64,000 nt of DNA from Dickeya undicola (lineage in GTDB: Bacteria > Pseudomonadota > Gammaproteobacteria > Enterobacterales > Enterobacteriaceae): contig NZ_JSYG01000015.1 in NCBI RefSeq assembly GCF_000784735.1, positions 105,841-169,840 on the forward strand, in the 5' to 3' direction. The translations under genes were made by a program, and so were the position numbers. This document shows, in pieces, positions 41,629 to 52,400 of this stretch. The notes under the pieces are model-generated. The model saw only the letters and a list, made by a program, of their open reading frames with translations. It searched no databases and was not told the origin of the DNA. Numbering within the stretch: position 1 is the stretch's first letter; each line of letters opens with the position of its first letter.

Positions 41629-44600
41629 GCCGTCGCCTCCGTTTCGCCGCTAAACAGGCTCTCCAGCGCGTCAATCAGCGCCTTGTCCGGCCGCAGGGCG
41701 CAGACCCCGCCGCCCGGTGCCTGGCTACCACGCAAAAACAGGTATAACGCGCCGCCGACGTGACGGTCGTAGTCGTAATCCGGCAGGCGAGACTTCAGCA
41801 AGCGGTGCAACGCAAACAGATACAGCGCCAGTTGCAGATCGTAACGGTGATCCAGCATGGCGCGCGCCATACGCGGTGGGTCATAGTCGGCAGCCTCCGC
41901 CCCCAACCAGTTGGATTTGTAGTCCAGCACGTAGTAGCGCCCCTGATGTTCAAACACCAAATCGATGAACCCTTTCAACATACCGTTAAGCTGTTCACGC
42001 ATCAGCGCCGCACGCGGCTCCCCCGCCAATGTGGCGATGCTGACCTGTTGATCCAATTCGTGCGTGTTGACCTGATTGAGTGCAAACCAAAACTCCATTT
42101 CCACCTGGTACTGCGTCAATCCCGCCAGCGAAACGGCGCTACCAGGTAGGGTCGGCAACGCCAGTGGCTGATTGAGAACGGCCATCAGCCAGTCGGTCAG
42201 CACCGGTATCCACTGCGTCCAGCCTTGCCGGTTACAGCGCCGCGCGACCTGATCCTCCACCCGAGGCCGGTCTGCCGCCAACGCAGCAAAGCCCTCTTTT
42301 CCGGCCCACTCCAGCAAGCCGTGCAGAAAGCTGCCCGGTGCCGCCCCGCGAGGAAAGCTGTACATATCAAGTCCGGTCGGCAACGGCGGCAGGCGCTCCG
42401 CCGACGCTTGGGGTTCGCTAAAGGTTTCCTGTTTCGCGCTCTGCACTTCGGGCACGTCGCCCGTAGCAGGCTCAGCGTATTCGCGGTAATGCCCTTCCGG
42501 TGCCAGTTGCAGCCCGGAATAGCTGGTAATGCGCCAGCGATGGCTGCGCATATCCGGCAACGGCGGCTCCTGCCCCAGCGTGGTGGTATCCTGTTCCGCG
42601 CGATACATCCCCTCGTCCGTTTCCGGTAACGGCGCTATCTGGCTGTACGCGCCGCCCCAGGCCGACAACGCTTGCGCCAGTTGCATCGGGTCTAACGGCT
42701 CACCGGCACCCAGCAGGTAACCGGGCGCGCTTTTTTCCAGCTCTTTCAACGGTGCCATGCCCAGCCACATGGCATAACGGGCACGGGTTAACGCCACATA
42801 AAATTTACGCAGGTCCTCACCCAGCCGCTCATGGTCGGCGCGGCGCACCGCCTCGTCGCTGGCGGTCAGTTCAAGGCGCAACTGCCCGTCATCATCATGA
42901 AATTTCAGCGGCACATCCCGCTGGCTGACAGCACGAAACGCGCAGGCAAACGGCAGAAACACCAACGGATACTCCAGCCCTTTGGACTTGTGGACGGTCA
43001 CCACCTTCACCAGATCGGCATCGCTTTCCAGCCGCAGTTTCAGGGTATCGCCACCGGGATTATCCGCCTGGCACTGCTCGGCCAGATAGCGGATCAGCGC
43101 GTGCTCGCCGTCCAGATGCACACTGGCTTGTTGCAACAACTCCGACAGGTGCAGCACATCGGTCAGCGCACGGGCGTTGTCAGCAGCCAGCAAGCGGCGC
43201 GGCACATCGAATTCCCACATCAGCCGCCGCAGCATCGGCAACACGCCTTGCTGTCGCCAGCAGCTCTGGTAGCGAACAAACTGCATGACCCGGCGTTCCC
43301 ACTCCTGCTCGTCGTGGTTAAGGCGGTCAAGCGCCTGCCAGCTTAGCCCCAGCGCGGGGGTCGCCAGCGCGGCGCGCAGTAGCCGATCGTTCTCCGGGTC
43401 GGCGCAGGCCGCCAGCCAGCAGTGCAATTCACCGGCCTGCGGGCTGTCGAAGACCGACTCCCGGTCCGACAGATACACGCTGCGCACGCCACGGGCGGAC
43501 AACTGCGCCCGCACCGCCATCGCCTCACGCCCGGTATTAACCAACACCGCCATGTCCCCCGGCCTGACCGGGCGCAACGGCTGCCCCGGTGCGGCAAAAC
43601 CGGCCCGACCCTGCCCACCGAGTTGCAGCAATCGCACCATTTCGCGGGCGCAACCGGCAGCCATACGCTGGCGGTATTCCGCCGACGACAACGGTGCGCC
43701 GTCGGTCGGCAGCGTCCAGCAGGTCAGCGCGGCGGCGTCAGCGCCTTCCAGCACCCAGGCCTCGTCGCGCCCGTTGGTCTGCACCGGCAAAAACGGCACC
43801 GGATTACTGCCGTCCGTGTGTCGAAACAGAAACGCGCCCGCGCCGTCGGCACGGTTTTCCGCCTGCATAAACACCTGATTGACGGCACCGACCATCGCCT
43901 GCGTCGAGCGGAAATTGGTGCCCAGCGTGTAATGCCGCCCATCGGTATCGCGGCGAGCGCGCAAATAGGTGTAGATATCAGCACCGCGAAACGCGTAAAT
44001 CGCCTGTTTCGGGTCGCCGATCAGGATTAACCCTTGCTGCGGGTCGTTGTCCGCCACCCGGTACAAGATATCGAAAATACGGTATTGCAGCGGGTCGGTG
44101 TCCTGAAATTCGTCGATCATCGCCACCGGGAACTGACGGCGAATACGCTGCGCCAACCGCTCGCCGTTGTCACCGCGCAACGCAGCATCGAGCCGGGTCA
44201 GCAGATCCTGAAACCCCATTTGCGCCCGGCTCGCCTGCTCGTGCTGGAAGCGCTGACTTATCCAGCGACAGGCGTGTCGCAGTAACTGGCTACGCGGTTC
44301 CGGCAGCGCGTCTAACTGCTGTTGCAACGTCTCCATCGCGGTCAATGCCGGGTGTTGCGGTGCCTCATCGGGAGTTTTCCACGCCTCCCGCAGCCCTTGC
44401 GGGGTGAGCCGCGTCCAACCCGTGCCGATATCCAACGTTGTCTCGTCGCTGGTGGCCCAGTGTTGTAACTTATCCAGCCACGGCTCGAAATAACGGGCTT
44501 GCAGCTTGTGTCCGTTGACCTGCTTCTGTGCCACCGCTGCATTCAGCAGGTCGCGCAATTCGCCGCACCACTGCGGCCAGGGCGCTTTTAGCGCCGCCAG

Positions 44601-45302
44601 CTGGCGTATTTTCTCTTCGCGGACCGCGCTGAAAATCTGTGCGGGCAGGTCATCAATGCCGATCTCGTCGGCATATTCCAGCAACGGCGTCACACTGTGA
44701 TAAAAGCGTTCCGGCGACGGCCAGCTATCGCGCAGTTCCAGCACATCGCGGGCATCGAGCGGGAAAAAGAACGTCCGCCAGTAATCACGCACCACCTCCA
44801 GCAGCAAGTCGCTCTGGTCGGTTTCCAGCGTCTGGTTAAACAGGCTGCCGCTGTCAAAAGCGTGTTCGCCCAGCATCCGATTACACCAACCGTGGATGGT
44901 GGATACCGCCGCTTCATCCATCCATTCGGCGGCCAGTTGCAATTTGCGCGCGCAGTCCGGCCAGTGTTCCGGCGGGTAGTCGGCGCGCAGTTCCTGCAAC
45001 AGCGGATCGACCGCCTCATCCTTGCCATCCGGCTGAAAGTAAGCCGCCGCCTGCGCCAGCCGGGCGCGAATACGGTCGCGCAGCTCGCGGGTGGCGGCAT
45101 CGGTAAAGGTCACCACCAGAATGTCCGGCGGGTTGAGCGGGCGGGAAAACGCTTGTTCGTCACCGTGCCCCAGCACCAGCCGCACATACAGCATGGCGAT
45201 GGTGAAGGTCTTTCCGGTGCCAGCACTGGCTTCGATCAGGCGGCTGCCGGAAAGCGGAAAACGCAGCACATCCAGCACCGAGGGTAACGCTTGCGCCGTC
45301 AT
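41625..45302 (-). CDS. recB: Exodeoxyribonuclease V beta chain, RecB
   Basis: 1225 aa (E. coli 1180). 3'-5' helicase and nuclease subunit. Walker A EASAGTGKTFT near residue 23, DEFQDTDPLQYRIF, GDPKQAIYAFRGAD, VHKSKGLEYPLV; the C-terminal nuclease domain keeps GMLKGFIDLVF and DYKSNWLG, the metal-binding Asp/Asp/Lys set. Overlaps recC and recD by four bases each. ptrA, which separates recC from recB in E. coli, is absent. Confidence 0.96.
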   Translation of the reverse strand: MTAQALPSVLDVLRFPLSGSRLIEASAGTGKTFTIAMLYVRLVLGHGDEQAFSRPLNPPDILVVTFTDAATRELRDRIRARLAQAAAYFQPDGKDEAVDPLLQELRADYPPEHWPDCARKLQLAAEWMDEAAVSTIHGWCNRMLGEHAFDSGSLFNQTLETDQSDLLLEVVRDYWRTFFFPLDARDVLELRDSWPSPERFYHSVTPLLEYADEIGIDDLPAQIFSAVREEKIRQLAALKAPWPQWCGELRDLLNAAVAQKQVNGHKLQARYFEPWLDKLQHWATSDETTLDIGTGWTRLTPQGLREAWKTPDEAPQHPALTAMETLQQQLDALPEPRSQLLRHACRWISQRFQHEQASRAQMGFQDLLTRLDAALRGDNGERLAQRIRRQFPVAMIDEFQDTDPLQYRIFDILYRVADNDPQQGLILIGDPKQAIYAFRGADIYTYLRARRDTDGRHYTLGTNFRSTQAMVGAVNQVFMQAENRADGAGAFLFRHTDGSNPVPFLPVQTNGRDEAWVLEGADAAALTCWTLPTDGAPLSSAEYRQRMAAGCAREMVRLLQLGGQGRAGFAAPGQPLRPVRPGDMAVLVNTGREAMAVRAQLSARGVRSVYLSDRESVFDSPQAGELHCWLAACADPENDRLLRAALATPALGLSWQALDRLNHDEQEWERRVMQFVRYQSCWRQQGVLPMLRRLMWEFDVPRRLLAADNARALTDVLHLSELLQQASVHLDGEHALIRYLAEQCQADNPGGDTLKLRLESDADLVKVVTVHKSKGLEYPLVFLPFACAFRAVSQRDVPLKFHDDDGQLRLELTASDEAVRRADHERLGEDLRKFYVALTRARYAMWLGMAPLKELEKSAPGYLLGAGEPLDPMQLAQALSAWGGAYSQIAPLPETDEGMYRAEQDTTTLGQEPPLPDMRSHRWRITSYSGLQLAPEGHYREYAEPATGDVPEVQSAKQETFSEPQASAERLPPLPTGLDMYSFPRGAAPGSFLHGLLEWAGKEGFAALAADRPRVEDQVARRCNRQGWTQWIPVLTDWLMAVLNQPLALPTLPGSAVSLAGLTQYQVEMEFWFALNQVNTHELDQQVSIATLAGEPRAALMREQLNGMLKGFIDLVFEHQGRYYVLDYKSNWLGAEAADYDPPRMARAMLDHRYDLQLALYLFALHRLLKSRLPDYDYDRHVGGALYLFLRGSQAPGGGVCALRPDKALIDALESLFSGETEATA

Positions 45303-48300
45303 GACTGGCCTCCTGTTTTTTTATTTTTCGCCGACGCCGCTTTCAGCGTCTGGTACAGCGGCGCCAGCAATAGCTGCGTCCAGCGGGCGAATTCGCCGTT
45401 GGCCCACAGCGCGCCAAAGGTGGGATAAGCACGATTCAAATAAAGATTGTCCACAGACTCGGCGAATTTTTTATTTTTCGGGTCATGTTCTTCATAACAC
45501 TGGCGCGCCGCCTTGCCCGCCTCGCTGTCCACGGGTTGTTCCGGTTCACCACCCGCCTCCAGCCAGCGAAATCCGCTCTTCACCGCCAGTGGCAGCGGGT
45601 AACACATTCCCTCCTGCCAGGCGTCTATCAGCGTCTGCCAGTAGGCTTTCGCCTGCTCAGGCGACAGTGGCGGCAGGTGCACGGTGCCATTCTTGCTGAC
45701 CAGCGTGCTGTGCAACGGTTTCCCGTCAAGATGCCCAGCCAGATGCACCACCCAGAACGGCACCAGCTTGTCGAAGCGGTAGCTACGCTGTGTGGAATTC
45801 AGTAGCCCGCCGCTTTCCAGCACCAGCCGACAACGGTTGCCCTGCTCATCGGTGCGCAGCTCGTTCAGCCAGTCTTCCAGCGGGACATCCGGCAGCGACA
45901 GCGCTTCGTCCGCCACCGATAGCGGCCATTTTTCCCGTTCCTGCTCATAGCGGGTGAACAGGTCCGCCATCGGCTCCGCCAAGTCCTGCTCCAGCACGGC
46001 GGTAAAGCCGCCCGGTGCCAGTTCACCGCGCCGGGCGATGCGCGCCAGTTGCTCCGCCAGCGCTTGCTCACGGGGAATATGCTGACGCAACGCCGCTTTC
46101 TGCACCTGGATCAACTCATGTTGCAGCCGCCAGTTTTCCAGCGCATCAATGGCAAACGGTTCCTGATCCTGACTGGTGGCGTCTTCCTGCTCGAACCAGA
46201 CGTTAAGGCGCAGACGAAAGAAACTGCGCACCGGGTCACGGACGAAATCCGCCAACTGACGCAGTGTCAGTACACCATCCTGCTGATACGCATCCAGCGC
46301 AGCATTCTGCGCGAGGACGTTTTGTGGCAACAGACCGGCGCGCCATTCGCGGGCATAGCTGAACAACGGGCTACCGGCGGTAAAATAGTCCGGGCTGAAT
46401 GGCTGCAACCGGTGTTCCACCGTCAGCGCCGACAGCACCGCTTGCCCGTCGGTGGTTTGCCAACCGTTGCTCAGATGATCGCGCAATTGCGCCACCAATA
46501 CCGAGGGTGGCCGTTCGCTGTTGTCGTGGATACTGCGCCCGACCCAACTGATGTACAGCCGCTCACGCGCCGACAGCAGCGCCTCCAGAAACAGATAGCG
46601 GTCGTCTTCGCGTCGGGAACGGTCGCCGGGGCGGTAATCCTGCCCCATCAGGTCGAAGTCCAGCGGCACCCGGTTACGGGGGTAGTCGCCATCGTTCATA
46701 CCCAGCAGGCAGACGTGACGAAACGGGATGGCGCGCATCGGCATCAGCGTGGCGAAGGTGACGGCACCGGCAAAAAACGGCTGGGTCAGGCTCGACTGTT
46801 CAAACAACCCCAGCCAGTGTTCCCGCACCACCGACAACGGCAATGCCTGTTCCAGCGCCACCGATTCGCACGCCTCCAGCCAATTCTGCAACCCTTCATC
46901 CAGTTGCAGCAGCATGAAGCCATCTTCGCCCTCATCCGCCGCAAAAAACGTACTCAGCAGCGTGCGTAACCGCTCGCCCCACTGCGCAGGTGTCGCGGGC
47001 TGGCAGAGCTGCTGCCAACTGTGGTCCAGCCGGTCGAGCAGTAACGCTAGTTGACCGGCCAGCACCGCATCCAGCCCGCCGATTTCATCCAACGGTTCAA
47101 TATCCCGCCAGGCCTCACCCGTCCCCACCGCGTACCCCAGCAGCATACGCCGCAGGCCGAAAAACCAGCTGTTTTGCTCCGGCGCGTCCGGCAAGTCGAG
47201 GCTCTGTCGCTGGCGGGCATGTAGCCCCCAGCGCACGTTGGCGGCCCGAATCCAGCGTTGTAACAGCGGTAACTGCGCTTCGGTGATGGCAAAACGCTGG
47301 CGTACCGCGGGCACCTCCAGCAAATCCAGCACGTCGCTCACCGCCACGCGCGACTGCGGCAAATGCAACAACCGCTCCAGCGCCGCCAGCAGCAGGTTGT
47401 TCTGGCGCGGTCCCCGGTCTGCTACGCTGAACGGGATATAGCGCGAATCCTGCCGGTCGGTCAGCCCAAATACCGCCTGAATATGCGGCGCATAGCCGTT
47501 GATGTCCGGCACCATCACAATCACATCGCGCGGGCGCAACGTCGGGTCGGCGGCAAACGCCGCCAGCAGTTGATCGTGCAGTACTTCGACTTCGCGCTGT
47601 GCGCTGTGCGCGACATGAAAGCGGATCGACGCATCCTGATGCGGATCGAAGGTCGGCCAGCGCGCCCGGCTTTCCGCCAGCGGACGCAAATCTCGGATAT
47701 CGTCCTGTAACTGATTGAGCAAACACCCTTCGCCGTTGCTGTCGAACAGGTCGATGCGTGAAATGACGGGTTGCAATAGCGGTTCGTACTGCTCACGCTG
47801 GTCATACTCGTCCAGCAAGCCGATGTAATCCCGCCCCTGTTTACCCCAGGCCGCCAGCAGCGGATGGGCATGTTGGTGCAGTTCCTCCAGCGCGATCGTC
47901 TCCGGCATACCGGGTTTACGTTGCTGGCGGGCGCGTTCGGCGCGCAGCAAATCCTTGTCGGCGATGATGTTGCCCCAATAGTGCTCGCACGGGTTGTGCA
48001 CGCACATGAAGATCTGGGTCCAGCGGCCGATGGCCGCCAGCAGCTCCAGCGCTTGTTGCGGTAACGATGAAATGCCAAACACCATCACCCGTGACGGCAG
48101 CCCCGCCGGACGGTCGGCGTCGCCCCGCCGCTGAACCTCGTCCAGAAAACGCCGATGCAGTGCCGCACGGCTGGTGCCGGATAACACCTCGCCGGTATCC
48201 TGTAGCAGTGCCCGCCACAGCAGCGGCTGCCAGCGCTGGTCGTCCGGCAACGGTTCTACGCCGCGCCGACTGGTCACCAGCACATCCTGCCCGGCAGCCC

Positions 48301-48787
48301 AGGCTGCCAGCCAATCGGCGCGATACACCTGATACTGGTCAAACAGGTCGGCCAGCCGCTCCGCCAACTGATAGCGCTTACGCAAGTCGGCGTCCTGTTG
48401 CAGAAAACGCGCCAACGCGGCAAATTCGGATTGTTCAAGCAGATCCGGCAGCAGCCGTACCAGCCGCCACACCAGCAGAGATTTATCGAACGGCGAGGTT
48501 TCCGGCACCTGATCGTGGCCCAGCACCGCCCGGTAGACTTGCCAGAAAAAGCGCGACGGCAACTGCACATCCAGCGCGGCGGCGATGCCGCATCCGCCCT
48601 CGCGGGGATCGCGCGCCAGCGCCAGTTTCAGCCACTGTCCGATGCCGTTGCTCTGTACCAGAATCAGCTCGTTTTCAAGCCCAGCCAATGGATGGGCCGC
48701 CATCCACGACACCAGCACGTTGCGCAGGGCTTCAGGATGGTTGCTGTGAATCGCCATCAAACCGGGTTGTAGCCTGTTTTTGCTCAT
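45299..48787 (-). CDS. recC: Exodeoxyribonuclease V gamma chain, RecC
   Basis: 1162 aa from ATG 48787 (E. coli 1122); 22 further codons are open upstream but not conserved. Chi-recognising subunit with inactivated helicase and nuclease folds. The N-terminal region (IHSNHPEALRNVLVSWMAAHPL, then a GGCGIAAALDVQLPSRFFW segment) carries an insertion relative to E. coli RecC and recalls the Pseudomonas-type protein as I remember it. First gene of the operon. Confidence 0.93.
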   Translation of the reverse strand: MSKNRLQPGLMAIHSNHPEALRNVLVSWMAAHPLAGLENELILVQSNGIGQWLKLALARDPREGGCGIAAALDVQLPSRFFWQVYRAVLGHDQVPETSPFDKSLLVWRLVRLLPDLLEQSEFAALARFLQQDADLRKRYQLAERLADLFDQYQVYRADWLAAWAAGQDVLVTSRRGVEPLPDDQRWQPLLWRALLQDTGEVLSGTSRAALHRRFLDEVQRRGDADRPAGLPSRVMVFGISSLPQQALELLAAIGRWTQIFMCVHNPCEHYWGNIIADKDLLRAERARQQRKPGMPETIALEELHQHAHPLLAAWGKQGRDYIGLLDEYDQREQYEPLLQPVISRIDLFDSNGEGCLLNQLQDDIRDLRPLAESRARWPTFDPHQDASIRFHVAHSAQREVEVLHDQLLAAFAADPTLRPRDVIVMVPDINGYAPHIQAVFGLTDRQDSRYIPFSVADRGPRQNNLLLAALERLLHLPQSRVAVSDVLDLLEVPAVRQRFAITEAQLPLLQRWIRAANVRWGLHARQRQSLDLPDAPEQNSWFFGLRRMLLGYAVGTGEAWRDIEPLDEIGGLDAVLAGQLALLLDRLDHSWQQLCQPATPAQWGERLRTLLSTFFAADEGEDGFMLLQLDEGLQNWLEACESVALEQALPLSVVREHWLGLFEQSSLTQPFFAGAVTFATLMPMRAIPFRHVCLLGMNDGDYPRNRVPLDFDLMGQDYRPGDRSRREDDRYLFLEALLSARERLYISWVGRSIHDNSERPPSVLVAQLRDHLSNGWQTTDGQAVLSALTVEHRLQPFSPDYFTAGSPLFSYAREWRAGLLPQNVLAQNAALDAYQQDGVLTLRQLADFVRDPVRSFFRLRLNVWFEQEDATSQDQEPFAIDALENWRLQHELIQVQKAALRQHIPREQALAEQLARIARRGELAPGGFTAVLEQDLAEPMADLFTRYEQEREKWPLSVADEALSLPDVPLEDWLNELRTDEQGNRCRLVLESGGLLNSTQRSYRFDKLVPFWVVHLAGHLDGKPLHSTLVSKNGTVHLPPLSPEQAKAYWQTLIDAWQEGMCYPLPLAVKSGFRWLEAGGEPEQPVDSEAGKAARQCYEEHDPKNKKFAESVDNLYLNRAYPTFGALWANGEFARWTQLLLAPLYQTLKAASAKNKKTGGQS

Positions 48788-48896
48788 CGCTCTCTCTGCT
48801 CGTTGCCACACCGGTGTACCGAATAACGGTACAATCAGTAAATATCTTAGCATTCATGAGATTGGCTGGGATACCGTGAAGCAAATCAGGGAGAAA

Positions 48897-48923
48897 CCGG
48901 TCAGGCTCAGGCTGCCTGACCGG
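48897..48923 (-). terminator. Probable terminator of dspEF
   Basis: Perfect ten-bp stem CCGGTCAGGC / GCCTGACCGG, seven-base loop; on the - strand it is followed by TTTCTCCC. It stands between the dspF stop and recC. Confidence 0.65.
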
Positions 48924-48974
48924 TGTGATGCTCCTGATACGAAGGTATCAGGGCGTGTGTTGTCGGCAGTGAGG

Positions 48975-49442
48975 TCAGGCAGCGTTAACCTGTGCCAGCG
49001 TCTGCTCAATAAATATGCGGGTGTCTTCAACCTGCCGGATATAGCCGTTCAGCAACGCGCTGAAGCCAGACTCATCCAGCTTGTCGAGCGGATATTGACT
49101 GCACAGGCGCAAATTGTCGTACTCATCCAGCGCCAGCCAGCAGCCGCGCATCGCCGCCATCTCGAAATTGAGCAGCAGCATCAGACGGTAGACGGCTGAT
49201 TTATCTTCACCTTTCAGGCTAATCAGGTGGCAGTGCAGCAGCAGACTGTCGCTTTGCGCTGGCACTTCAATCACCGCCGCCTCCCGGCCGTCCGCACCGT
49301 TCAGGACACAAATACCGTTATTCAACGTCAAACGCTGCCGGTTAAACTGGCTAAAATGTTGCAGCAACCGCGCCGCCTGTTGCTGTGCCTGGGTTTGCTG
49401 TGATGTGGTCTGTTGTGATGAGGTGTATTGTGCTGATGTCAT
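48975..49442 (-). CDS. dspF: Type III secretion chaperone for DspE
   Basis: 155 aa, small and acidic in its core, with a Gln/Ser/Thr-rich N-terminus and a class I chaperone-like domain (about 25-140). Directly downstream of dspE (36 bases), as dspF/avrF always is. Keeps DspE soluble and guides it to the Hrp secretion apparatus. Ribosome site GGAG eight bases before ATG. Confidence 0.93.
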   Translation of the reverse strand: MTSAQYTSSQQTTSQQTQAQQQAARLLQHFSQFNRQRLTLNNGICVLNGADGREAAVIEVPAQSDSLLLHCHLISLKGEDKSAVYRLMLLLNFEMAAMRGCWLALDEYDNLRLCSQYPLDKLDESGFSALLNGYIRQVEDTRIFIEQTLAQVNAA

Positions 49443-49478
49443 CGCTTTACTCCTGTGATATTTCGTTCCATTGCCGCA

Positions 49479-52400
49479 TTACTGTTTCACCAGCGTGATG
49501 CCCTGCTGGTGCATATGATTGACCGCCTGAGAGACTTCCGGGTTGGCTTTGGCGATAGCGCCTTCCAGACTGAAGCTGCTCGGGCTGTTCTGGTTTTGAC
49601 CGTAGCTGAAATTGATCTTGCCCAGCAGTTTGGTCATGCTGACATCCGCACTACTACCGGCACTGACGATCGGCAGCGGGAATGCCAATCCTTCCTTGTT
49701 TTTCACCGTCTGGGTGAAATCGATGGATTTGATGCGCAGGTTATTGCTGTCGCGGAAGATCGCCGCGATGTCGTCCTTACCCAGCGTATTGTTCTGAATG
49801 CCTTTTTCGACTTTGTTTTTCACCTCGTCTTTCAGCTCCAGGCTGACACCTGCGGTGGCGTTGGTCAGCGACTGCATCTTCTGCACCACCGCTTTCAGCG
49901 CCGGGTTTTCCTCCATGAAGCCGTGAATACGCTCGGCGTTGGTCGGCGGCAGGTTATCGCTGACCAGCTTACGCAGCGCATGGAAAACACCGTTGCTGTC
50001 AAGCTTCGACAGGTTGGCGTAAGTCGTGCTGTAGCTGGCGCTGTCCAGCGTCGCCCCCTGTTTTTCCGCCGCCTCATGTTGCCGGGTTTTGGACTGCAAC
50101 CCTTGAATGGCACCGTACTGCGCATCGCCCACCGGGGTTTTGGCCTCAAAATGCTTATTGAGGATCGCCAGTTTTTCGCCGGTGTCCGTCAGGTCTTTCA
50201 CCCCTTTCAGTACCTGCTGTGTTTCCGGATCGGTGAAGTTTTTCTCCAGTGAGGAAGTCAGGCTGTCCATGTCCTTACCCTCTAACGGCTGGGCCGGTTT
50301 CATCTGCATACTGATGCTGTGGTTGGTTTTGGTATCCACCGTCATGGTCACCGACGCGCTGTTTGATAACGGCGCCGTCCACGTGCCGCTCGGTGTTGGG
50401 TTGGTGATACCCGCAAACGCCGTGGCATTGGCGCTCACGTTAGCCTGGTTCATAAAGCGGGCCCGGTTATTGGTGGTGGCCTTCTGCTCGGTAAATTCAC
50501 CCCGAACCGTACTGTGCTCATGACTGGCTGACATCAGGTTGGCCCCAGCACCCACCCCAACAGAAAGTCGGCCTGCTGACGTCGGTACTTTGCCTTTTTG
50601 TGCCGCACTGGGTTTATCCGCCAGGTTGACCTCGGCGCGCGCATCAGCGGTCAACGCCGCATCCAGGTCAAACTTAATCGAGAAGCCTTCTTTCACCCGA
50701 TGGTCGTTGCCCTTGGTGACCAGATCCAGTGGATTAATCTTGCCCTCTATCAGGTTGTCGATAAAACCGGGCAGCTCTTTTTCACTCAGGGTAAATTTCA
50801 GGCCGTTTTGTTGTACGGTCCCCACCCCGGCGTTGACACTGCCGCCAAAGCGGACATCCAGCGCCAGCGCGTGTTTTTTATCATCAAAATCAAAACCTTT
50901 TTTGGCATCATTCGGCGACTGACCGGTCGCCACCCCGACTTTGGCGTTCAACCCGCCGTTGCGCCCGAAGTTAACGTCAATGCCGTTTTCACCGCGGCTG
51001 AAACTGAGACTGTAAGCGCGGTCGCCGGTAACACCACCGCTGGGAATAATCGGGAACGCAGTCGCGTTGAGCATCACTTTGGCTTTGGTCGGTACATAAG
51101 CGGTGCTGGCCCCGGCGTTATAGCTACGGTTCAGCGCTAAACTTTCACCGTTATCCAGCGACAAAATGGTGTCTTTCAGCTTGCCCGCCAACCCCTCCTT
51201 ATCGCCTGCTTCCAGCGTGGTGCGAGCCGTCAGGTTCACCGCACTCTTGTCATTGCCAAACGCCTGGGTAAAGGTTTTCACCGCATCGTAATCGGCTTCC
51301 AGCGCGCCAAAACGGGTGAAGCCCATATCGGTGACCTTTTTCACATCGTTGCCGCCGTACTGCTGGTCACGCAGCTCACCGAGCGCGGCCTGAATCGGTT
51401 TCAGGTCAGCCGCGGTCGGCTGTTTACCAGACAACGCCTCCAGCTTGTCGACCACGCGGTGCAGATCGCTGGCGGTCATCACATCCAGCGCCAGGCGGGA
51501 TTTGGTCAGCGCCATGTCATCGTTCAGATCGCGACGCAGCCCGGTCGCCACCCTGTCGCTCTGGTAACTCATGTCGACTTTCTTATCCACAAAAGCGTTC
51601 AGCAATTCCCCCGCCTTGCTGTCTTTGGACAGCGGGGCCGCGTTCATTACCGTCGACAACGCCACGCTCAAATCTTTACCAGAACGGAACGGGTTCATGG
51701 ACTGCACCAGCGGCTTGAAGGGAGACGGTTTAAACTTGTCATCCACCTCACAGCTGCTCTTCAGCACCCCCTGGTGTTTACCCAGTAGAGCCGCAGATTT
51801 GGCAGCACTCATTTCCAGATCGTTCTGGAACGATTTCAGCTCCGCCAACAGCGGCTTGCCTGCATCGCCTAAATCGAGCTTGTCGAGTCGGCTTTGCAGA
51901 TCCTCACGCTTGGCGCTCCAGGTATGCGATGACACCGCCTGCTCCAGCTTTTTGAACATGCTCGCCTGTGTGTCATACACCGACGATAATCCTTCATACC
52001 CTTTAAGATAGTGTTGGCGGCTGTCGACCGTGCTTTTCACCATCTCTTTTACCGTCTCTTTACCGTAGGCACTCAGGAAGTCACCAAAGTTGCTGTTAAG
52101 CTTATGGTTTTCCATGCCGGAGCGCCCCAGAACCTGCGCTTCCACTTTTCCGGTGAGATTCGTCAACGGAATACGGGCCGCATGGGTGCCTCCCGACAAC
52201 CGGTCATAGGTGGTTTCAGCCGCACGTGGCTGACTGCCAGAGGTATGCGCCTCTGGCACCGTAGTTTTCCAGCCGCCCGCGGTCAGTTGGTGCTGCTGAT
52301 GACCATCTTCAGAGATCGTCGGTTCATGATTTTTGGTGGTGGACAGGTGCTCGGCTTTAACATTGTCAGGCAGCGTCACCGGTTGCCACTGGGCGTTGGC

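Noticed and set aside
48788..48853. Upstream extension of RecC by 22 residues
   Set aside because: The residues are hydrophobic and do not match RecC proteins; the ATG at 48787 fits the family start.
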